64,000 nt of DNA from Clostridia bacterium (GTDB lineage Bacteria; Bacillota; Clostridia; Oscillospirales; Acutalibacteraceae). This document shows positions 53,650-61,100 of the stretch, piece by piece. Location: assembly GCA_017631795.1 (NCBI GenBank), contig JAGBSO010000016.1:142332-206331 (forward strand), given 5' to 3'. The first letter of the stretch is position 1. Each line of letters opens with the position of its first letter. A program made the position numbers and the translations under genes. The notes below the pieces were generated by a model that saw nothing but the letters and a program-made list of their open reading frames with translations, did not search any database and was not told where the DNA came from.

Positions 53650-54060
53650 TCAATAAAGTGTTTTTGAAAGAATAAAGCAGACCCACAATGCTATAACAAA
53701 CAATGTTTCACAAGGGATTGCAAGTTTTGTATAGGGGCATTTCCAGCCTTTATCAACACACAGGAAAATTGTTCTGACAGTCAGAACAGTTGTTGCAAAG
53801 AACAATCCGCCTACAAGTGAATACACGGGTGTTCCGAGTGCGATTGTAAGATACAGCAAAAATGCACCGAGGGCGAATGATATACCGCCGTAATAAACAC
53901 GGATTTCGGTTTTACCTGCATTATCAACAGGTTTTACGGCAAATGCTTCTGCATTCTTTACGGGGTTTGCAATAAACACAATCGCCATGCCGAAGAAATA
54001 CAGACAAAGACCGATAACTGCAATTCCTGCAGGGACATTTGAGAAAAATATTTCTTTCAT
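53650..54060 (-). CDS. Small membrane protein (DUF4345-like)
   Basis: The 136-residue protein has four membrane segments (IAVIGLCLYFFGMAIVFIA; GGISFALGAFLLYLTIALG; LVGGLFFATTVLTVRTIFL; LAIPCETLFVIALWVCFIL). The motif EIRVYYGGISFALG between the first two is like that of DUF4345 proteins. The function is unknown. AAGGAG lies before the ATG. It is not obviously linked to either neighbour. Confidence 0.65.
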   Translation of the reverse strand: MKEIFFSNVPAGIAVIGLCLYFFGMAIVFIANPVKNAEAFAVKPVDNAGKTEIRVYYGGISFALGAFLLYLTIALGTPVYSLVGGLFFATTVLTVRTIFLCVDKGWKCPYTKLAIPCETLFVIALWVCFILSKTLY

Positions 54061-54123
54061 AAGAATTCTCCTTTCGTTTTTTCAAGTATAACTGAAACTG
54101 TACGGAATTGTCAACAATGTTGC

Positions 54124-56538
54124 TTATTTTGTTCTGAGGATAAAATTGATTACATTCAGAGCGCTGCGCTGTGCTTCTGCAAGTGTGACACCGCCCTGTG
54201 ATTTCATTGAGGGAATCAATGCACGTGCATCGGGATCGCCTTTTCTGCCGAATTCACCGGGCATCAGCACGTCAACCTGAGCACGGACACGGTAAGCGTC
54301 ATTTTTAATATCCGGAAATTCTCTTGAAGCTCCTGCTCTCATCCACCAGTCTGTGATGATAAGACCTTTATAACCCCATTCCTGTCTGAGAATCTGAGTG
54401 ACAAGTTCATAGTTATAATGACTCCATACGCCGTTTATCTTGTTGTAGCTTGTCATGATTGACCAGGGATCGGATTCCTTTACGGCAATTTCAAAGCCTT
54501 TGAGATAAATCTCACGCAGAGCTCTTTCGCTGACTCTTGAATCGTTATAGTTTCTGTTAGTTTCCTGATTGTTACATGCAAAATGCTTAGGACAGGCTGA
54601 TCTGCCTGTTTTCTGAATACCGCGGACTGCTGCTGCGGCAATTTTGCCTGAAAGCAACGGATCTTCCGAGAAGTATTCAAAGTTTCTGCCGCACAGGGGA
54701 TTTCTGTGAATATTCATACCCGGTGCAAGCAACATATTCACATCGAATTTTGCCATTTCTTCACTTACAAGTGAATAAAGCTGTTCAATACCCTCTGCAT
54801 TGAATGAACTTGCAAGTGCAGTTCCGCAGGGCAGAAGGCTGACTGTTCTGCGGATTCTGATGCCTGACGGACCGTCTGTTGTGATCATTGCAGGAATACC
54901 TCTGCTGCGGAGTTTCTCTGTCACACCGCCGAATGCACCTGCATTTCCGTTTATACCGTAAGCTGAATTCATCTTGCCTTCACCGTGAGTCAGGTCATCG
55001 AGTTCTTCGGGTGAAAGCTGTGCTACAAATTCTTCGGGAGTATATTTTCCGCTGACAACATCGTCGAACATGATATCATCTTTTGTGCGGATAAGTTCTT
55101 CGGGAAGTTCGGAAAGAATCTGTGTTTTCAGATCCTTGGTTGCTGTGGGAACATTTTCAAAGGCAGGTTTGCCGTTTTTGTTCACCATTCTTCTGAAGGG
55201 ATTTTCGGGTCTTACTGCAAGTATTTCACGCAGTTCTTTTACAACTTCTGTTTCTGATTTTTCAATTGTCAGAACACGAGTTGCACTGCGAACATCCGCA
55301 CCGACTTCAACTCCGTATTCACCTGCTTCAAGCACATGACAACATTTGAAGCCTGTTACACCGCTGTCATCATAAGGTGCAGAATCCGCAAGATTTATCT
55401 TCATAACAAGTGTCTGATTTTCACCGGGTGCAAGTGTCTTTGTTTTGGCGAAAGAAGCAAGGCTTTTTGCAGGATTGCCGAGTTTTCCGCAAGGCAGATT
55501 CAGATAGCACTGAACAACCTGTTTACCTGAATAAGTTCCTGTATTTGTGACCTGTGTTTTAACGATAATTTCATTTCCGTCATTCTCACATTCTGTTTTT
55601 AATTCAAAATCAGTATAGCTCAGACCGAATCCGAAAGGATACAGCACTTTATCTTTTGCAAAAGTTTCAAAATAACGGTAGCCGACATAAATATCTTCTG
55701 TATATGCGTTGAATTTTCTTCCGCCGAAATCTTCATTTCCGGGGTATGATTCATAATTTACGGCAATTGTATCTGTAAGTTTTCCGCTGGGAGTGACTTT
55801 ACCTGTAAGCACATCAGCAAGAGCATAACCGCTTTCCATACCACCCTGCCAAGCATAAACAATTGCACTAATTTTATCACCATATGATGCAATACGGCTC
55901 ATGTCAATGATATTTCCGCAGTCAAGGATAACGCAGACCTTCTTGAAATGCTTTGTGACAAGATCAAGCATCTTCACTTCTCTGTCTGTCAGGTAATAAC
56001 TTCCCTTTTTAAGCAGATTTTCTCTGTCTTCACCTGCTGCTCTGCCGATTACAACAAGTGCTTTGTCTGCATTTTTTGCAGCATCGCTTACAGTTGTTTC
56101 TTTAAGAGGCATTTCGGGATAGCTCATGGGCCAATGTCCCCAGAAACCTTCATCGGGAACGTTTTTCTTATCGTGGCACCAAGTGTCATAAACCGAAGCA
56201 AGATTTTCTTCTATTCTGACATTATTCTGTCTGAGACCTGCCATCAGACCCGATTTATAAGGGGGTATAACATCTCCGCCGCTGCCGTAACCCACGGTGA
56301 AATAATCAACCGCTGTTCTGCCGAAAACAGCAACTGTTTCATCTTCACAAACGGGCAGAGTTTTATTCTCATTTTTCAGAAGCACGATACCTTCCGCCGC
56401 CATCTGTCTTGCTACGGGAACAATCTCAGGCACAGTCAGTTCACTTGTGATTTCTGACTGATTGAGCTCCTGTTCAAGACCTGTTGAGCCGAAAGTCTTT
56501 ATAAAAAAACGCACACATTTATTGATAATCCTGTTCAT
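54124..56538 (-). CDS. GH3 beta-glucosidase with permuted domain order
   Basis: The 804-residue protein starts with the GH3 C-terminal (alpha/beta)6 domain (AAEGIVLLKNENKTLPV, about 50-70; LVVIGRAAGEDREN about 165). A fibronectin-type III-like domain follows (about 310-410; PFGFGLSYTDFELKTECEND), and the TIM-barrel catalytic domain comes last (from about 480). The barrel has MITTDGPSGIRIRRT, PKHFACNNQETNR and the nucleophile Asp in GLIITDWWMRAGA (about 750). This reversed order is known for some ruminal enzymes such as Ruminococcus albus beta-glucosidase. No signal peptide is seen. It would act on imported cello- or other beta-oligosaccharides. Confidence 0.93.
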   Translation of the reverse strand: MNRIINKCVRFFIKTFGSTGLEQELNQSEITSELTVPEIVPVARQMAAEGIVLLKNENKTLPVCEDETVAVFGRTAVDYFTVGYGSGGDVIPPYKSGLMAGLRQNNVRIEENLASVYDTWCHDKKNVPDEGFWGHWPMSYPEMPLKETTVSDAAKNADKALVVIGRAAGEDRENLLKKGSYYLTDREVKMLDLVTKHFKKVCVILDCGNIIDMSRIASYGDKISAIVYAWQGGMESGYALADVLTGKVTPSGKLTDTIAVNYESYPGNEDFGGRKFNAYTEDIYVGYRYFETFAKDKVLYPFGFGLSYTDFELKTECENDGNEIIVKTQVTNTGTYSGKQVVQCYLNLPCGKLGNPAKSLASFAKTKTLAPGENQTLVMKINLADSAPYDDSGVTGFKCCHVLEAGEYGVEVGADVRSATRVLTIEKSETEVVKELREILAVRPENPFRRMVNKNGKPAFENVPTATKDLKTQILSELPEELIRTKDDIMFDDVVSGKYTPEEFVAQLSPEELDDLTHGEGKMNSAYGINGNAGAFGGVTEKLRSRGIPAMITTDGPSGIRIRRTVSLLPCGTALASSFNAEGIEQLYSLVSEEMAKFDVNMLLAPGMNIHRNPLCGRNFEYFSEDPLLSGKIAAAAVRGIQKTGRSACPKHFACNNQETNRNYNDSRVSERALREIYLKGFEIAVKESDPWSIMTSYNKINGVWSHYNYELVTQILRQEWGYKGLIITDWWMRAGASREFPDIKNDAYRVRAQVDVLMPGEFGRKGDPDARALIPSMKSQGGVTLAEAQRSALNVINFILRTK

Positions 56539-56586
56539 GCAAAAACCTCTTTTTTCTCGATTTAAAATAATATTTTAACGCAAAAA

Positions 56587-57183
56587 TCAATCTTTGTAAA
56601 TAGATATAACATAATCTTCATGATACTCTCTGAGTATTTTTTCTGAATTCACCGCAAGCGTTTTCAGCTCTGATGCAATACCTTCACCCGTGTATTTCAG
56701 ATATGCTTCTTTTGCCGTCCACAGTTCAAAAAATCTGAGAAGCATTTTTTCATCGGGCAGAATGCTGAAATCTTCTTCCTCAGGGTGAAAGCCGAAAAGA
56801 TAAAAAAGTTCATCGTGAGTATAAACACGTTTTGCAACTTTAAGTTCAATGTTTCTTATCTGCTCAACATCAATTCCCACAGGCTTGTCATTAACAGCAC
56901 AGACAACAATATTCCCCGAATGGCTGATATTGAAATGCACATCTGCATTTTCTGCATAGGGTTTGCCGTTTTCTCCTGCACTGAGTATAATGTCTTCCGC
57001 AGATATACCGCAAAACTCCTCAACAGCTTTTTTTGCAAGCATTTCTCCTACAACAGACCGCTTTTTGTCATCATCGAAATGAAAACGGTCAACTTTCTGT
57101 CTTTTTGCTTCATTCATAAGAGAAAACCATTTGTCATACTCATTTTCACTCATATCACGGATATCGTATTTATACCATTTCAA
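56587..57183 (-). CDS. Sfp-type 4'-phosphopantetheinyl transferase
   Basis: The 198-residue protein has the family motifs FNISHSGNIVVCAV (about 85), PVGIDVEQIRN (Mg-binding Asp and Glu, about 105) and ELWTAKEAYLKYTGEGI (about 155-170). It moves the phosphopantetheine arm of coenzyme A to a serine of carrier proteins. The Sfp-type length and the NRPS 1 kb away indicate that it activates the two PCP domains of that NRPS. It lies between the GH3 gene and the Lgt-like gene. Confidence 0.93.
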   Translation of the reverse strand: MKWYKYDIRDMSENEYDKWFSLMNEAKRQKVDRFHFDDDKKRSVVGEMLAKKAVEEFCGISAEDIILSAGENGKPYAENADVHFNISHSGNIVVCAVNDKPVGIDVEQIRNIELKVAKRVYTHDELFYLFGFHPEEEDFSILPDEKMLLRFFELWTAKEAYLKYTGEGIASELKTLAVNSEKILREYHEDYVISIYKD

Positions 57184-57310
57184 GATTTAACATCTCCGTT
57201 TGTTTTATCAGTTTCAGTATACCATATTTTTTTATAAAATCAACCGACTTGCAAAAATGAACAATGTATGCTAAAATAAATTTAAATTAATAAAAAAGGT
57301 GAACTGTTTT

Positions 57311-58159
57311 ATGTACAAATATTTAGGCAATTCAGATATCTTGCTTTATGATTTATTGAACACACTGAGTGGTGTCGCTGTTTACATATTCTGCTTTTTT
57401 CAGTATAAAAGACAGAAAGCAATTCAAAGTTTCGGCACAAGATCCATACAGAATGCCGTTGCAAAAAAATTCCCGAACAGCAAAGTAAAAATTTTATCAG
57501 GCTGCGTATTCTGGATTATTCTTGAACTCATAATTTTTTCTTTTGTTGAATGTCAGCTTACTGCAGGTTTCAACAGAACATTCGGCGACCTTGTAAGAAC
57601 AGGCGCAAATTATTTCGGTCAGCTTTACCACATACCGTTCCTGTTGGCAGCATTCTGTTTATTGTTCTGGTGCGATCCTTTAAAACAAATTGATTTGCTT
57701 GCCCCTTCTTTCCCGCTTGCATTATTTATCGCAAAAATTGCTTGTTTCTGCCACGGATGTTGCGGAGGTATTGAATGGGAAAAAGGTTTATTCAATACCG
57801 AATCAGGTCTTGTGGAATTCCCCATTCAGCTGGTTGAAGCAGGTCTTGCACTTCTGCTTTTCGTTTTGATGTTATTCATTCGAGACAAAGCAAAACCGGG
57901 CACTCTGTTCCCCATATATCTTATACTTTACAGCGGAACACGCTTTTTCAGCGAATTCCTGAGCAAGAAGCCTGATGTTTTCTGGATTCTGAAAACATAC
58001 CACATTCTGTGCCTTATCGGCGTTGTTCTTGGCATCATCGAACTTGTGGTTGCACTTAAATTCGGTGATAAGATCAGTGAATTATTCAGCGAATCACATT
58101 ATTTCATACCAAACAAAAAAGAAAAGAACAAGAACAAAAAGAAAACTGCAAAAACATAA
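57311..58159 (+). CDS. Lgt-like (prolipoprotein diacylglyceryl transferase family) membrane protein
   Basis: ATG 57311 is used because AAAGGTGA precedes it; an in-frame GTG lies inside that ribosome site. The 282-residue protein has six or seven membrane segments. Its middle part FIAKIACFCHGCCGGIEWEK and PIQLVEAGLALLLFVLML then GTLFPIYLILYSGTRFFSEF match the second half of Lgt. The N-terminal Lgt signature (RxHG) is not clear, so catalysis on prolipoproteins is uncertain. It ends in a Lys-rich tail (KKEKNKNKKKTAKT). It is convergent with the NRPS gene and shares a terminator with it. A role in modifying the NRPS product is speculative. Confidence 0.72.
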   Translation: MYKYLGNSDILLYDLLNTLSGVAVYIFCFFQYKRQKAIQSFGTRSIQNAVAKKFPNSKVKILSGCVFWIILELIIFSFVECQLTAGFNRTFGDLVRTGANYFGQLYHIPFLLAAFCLLFWCDPLKQIDLLAPSFPLALFIAKIACFCHGCCGGIEWEKGLFNTESGLVEFPIQLVEAGLALLLFVLMLFIRDKAKPGTLFPIYLILYSGTRFFSEFLSKKPDVFWILKTYHILCLIGVVLGIIELVVALKFGDKISELFSESHYFIPNKKEKNKNKKKTAKT

Positions 58160-58165
58160 AGCAAA

Positions 58166-58197
58166 AGAGCAAATCGTGATGATTTGCTCTTCTTTTT
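58166..58197. terminator. Bidirectional terminator between the Lgt-like and NRPS genes
   Basis: AGAGCAAATC and GATTTGCTCT form a 10-bp stem with loop GTGAT and eight T-rich bases after. The loop is the same as in the terminators at 22231 and 26110. Confidence 0.88.
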
Positions 58198-61100
58198 TTA
58201 TTTACTTAAAACCGACAGCATTATATCTGCAAGTTCATTGCTGTTATCCGACTGGAAATAATGAGTCTTTGTATCTATAAAATGCACTCCGACAACATTT
58301 TCCGCATACAGATTCCACAGTCTTTCCGCATCGGCAAAGTTTTCCGTAAACATATCGTCTTTGCTGATTATCACAGAAACAGGACATCTGACTTTTACTC
58401 TTTCTTTATAGAAACATTCTGTCATAAAGTCTGTATCTTTCCTGAAATTCATAACCATATCGGCAATCTGTTCATCTGAAAAACTTCCGAAAGGCGCACC
58501 TGCTTTCATAAGTGCCATAACAAGCATTTCATCTGATACGGTATTCCAGAAATTATCTTTCTGCGGATTTTCGGGAGGAATACTTGCACCTGCGATATAC
58601 TGCGCTACAATTCCCGTCTGCATTTTTTCAAGATTTGTGATTATCTGCATTGCAACTGCTGAGCCTGCGCAATGTGAATAGACATATAATTCACGGTCTT
58701 TTGCAACTTCATACAATTCCTGAGCAATTTTTTCACACTCATCAGATGAACGGGCATAATCGACATAGTAAAGAGAATATTCATCTGTCCTGTCTGACAA
58801 TGATTTTGAAAGAGCAGCAAAAGCTTCTGCACCGCCGCCTGCATAAGGCACAAATACAAGCGCCTTTCTGCTGTTTTCAATATTTTTCAAAGTCATAACA
58901 CGGCTGACTTCATTTTTTGCTTCGGCAGTCATCAGACCTGCAAGTTTACGGGGTGTGGAATTTGAAATAAAGTCCGCCGCAGAAACATCCTTGAAAAAGT
59001 CTTCCGACAACAATGAAATCATTGAAAGACTTGTACCTCCGAGTTCAAAGAAATCACTGTTTCTGCCGATTTTTTCAACACCGAGAATTCTGCCGAAAAA
59101 GTCTGCAATATAGCATTCCGTATCATTTTCAGGGGCTTCGTATTCTCCCTTTTCCACTTCGATTATTTCGATTGCGGAAAGTGATTTTCTGTCAAGCTTA
59201 CCGCTGGGATTCAACGGCATTTTATCAAGTCTGCAGAATGCGCCGGGCACCATATATGCAGGTAATTCCGTTTCACATATATCTCTGACAGCTTTTTCAG
59301 CCGATTCTTCACCGCACCAGAATGCAGCAAGAATATCTCTGCCGTTAACTTTTCTGAGAATAACCGCAACGGATTCGACGCCGTCTGTTTTGCCGATAAC
59401 GCTTTCAATTTCACCGATTTCAATACGCTGACCGTTGAGTTTTATCTGGTTATCAATTCTTCCGCAGAAAATGATTTCTCCGTCTTCACGGACATAGGCA
59501 TTGTCACCTGTTTTGTAGAGTTTTCCTTTGCCGAAAGGATTCGGCAGGAATTTTTCGTTTGTGAGTTCAGGATTGTTCAGATATCCTTGGCCCACATTCA
59601 CACCTGCAATGCAAAGTTCACCTGTTACACCTACGGGCACGGGATTCATATATTTATCCACAACATGCATCTGTGTATTATAAATGGGTTTTCCGATGGG
59701 CACAGGGTCTGTGTCACCGGGCACACAATCGTAGTATGTTACGTCAACGGCACATTCAGTCGGTCCGTAAAGATTATGCAGATGTACTTTATTGAAGTCA
59801 TACATTCCGTAGAATCTGTTGATGTGGTTAGCTGTCAATGCTTCACCTGACAGGAATACATATCTTACAGTATTGAATTTGTACTGCTCTTCTTTGTGTG
59901 TTTCAAGATAATTCAGGAACAATTCAAATACTGACGGTACAAAATGAAGATGTGTAACATTATTGTTGTATACTTCTTCAAGAATCTTTGCAGGCAGGAA
60001 ATGTTCATCAGGTCTTGATGCTGCAAGACTTCCGCCTACCATACCCCACCAGAAAAGTTCCCAAACGGAAACGTCAAATGTATAGGGTGTTTTCTGAAGA
60101 ATCACATCATTGCCTTCAAGCGGATATTTGTCGTGCATCCACAGTATTCTGTTGACTGCTGATCTGTGGCTGACTTTTGCACCTTTTGGCTTTCCTGTTG
60201 AGCCTGAGGTGTAGATGACATATGCTGTATCATCTGCTTCCGCATTGCAGGGATGAACTATATGTTCATTTTTATATTCCTTGATAAATGCTGTCATATC
60301 AATACAGGGAACATCCCCTGCAAGATGTGTGAATTTACCCTGAGCAACAACTGCGGCTGCATTACTGTTTTTCAGCATATATTCAATTCTTTCCTGAGGA
60401 TAGTCAGGTGCTATGGGCATATATGCGTTACCGCCGCGGATGATTCCGTAAATTGCAGAATACATCTCAATACTGCGCTCTGCGATAACTGCGATTATTG
60501 ATTTTTCACCCTTTGTGATTTCACGCAGTCTGCTGTCAAGTGATTCTGACAAAGTGAGCAATTCTCCGAATGTCACAGTCTTTCCGTCTGCTGTCACGCA
60601 TGTCTTTGCTGGTTTGCTTTTTGCTGTTTCTTCAAACAGACTGTAGATGGTTGAGTTTTCTTCAACATCATACTCATGAGCTGTATCGTTAAGACCGTAA
60701 ACAACATGCTGTTTTTCAGCTTCAGTCATGGCTGATATATCTTTTACCGATATATTTTCTGCAATGCACTGTTCAAGGATGAATTTATAGCTGTCTGCAA
60801 ATTTCTGCACAGTTTCTGTGCTGAAAAGCTCTGTGCAGTATTCTGCTGCGAGGATGACGTCGTTTGTTCTCGGCAGGATATTGAATGTCATATCGCACTT
60901 TGCAGATGTTGTTGCAAGAGGAATGAGTTCTGCTTTTTTGTCTGCGAATGTGACATCTGTCATCTCTGCACTCTGGTATGCAAGCATAACATCAAACAAC
61001 GGATTTCTGCCCTTTGTCTGTATGTTCAGTTTATTGACAAGCTCTCCGAAAGGATAATTCTGATTGTCAATAGCTTCGATTGAGTTATCTCTGATTTCGT

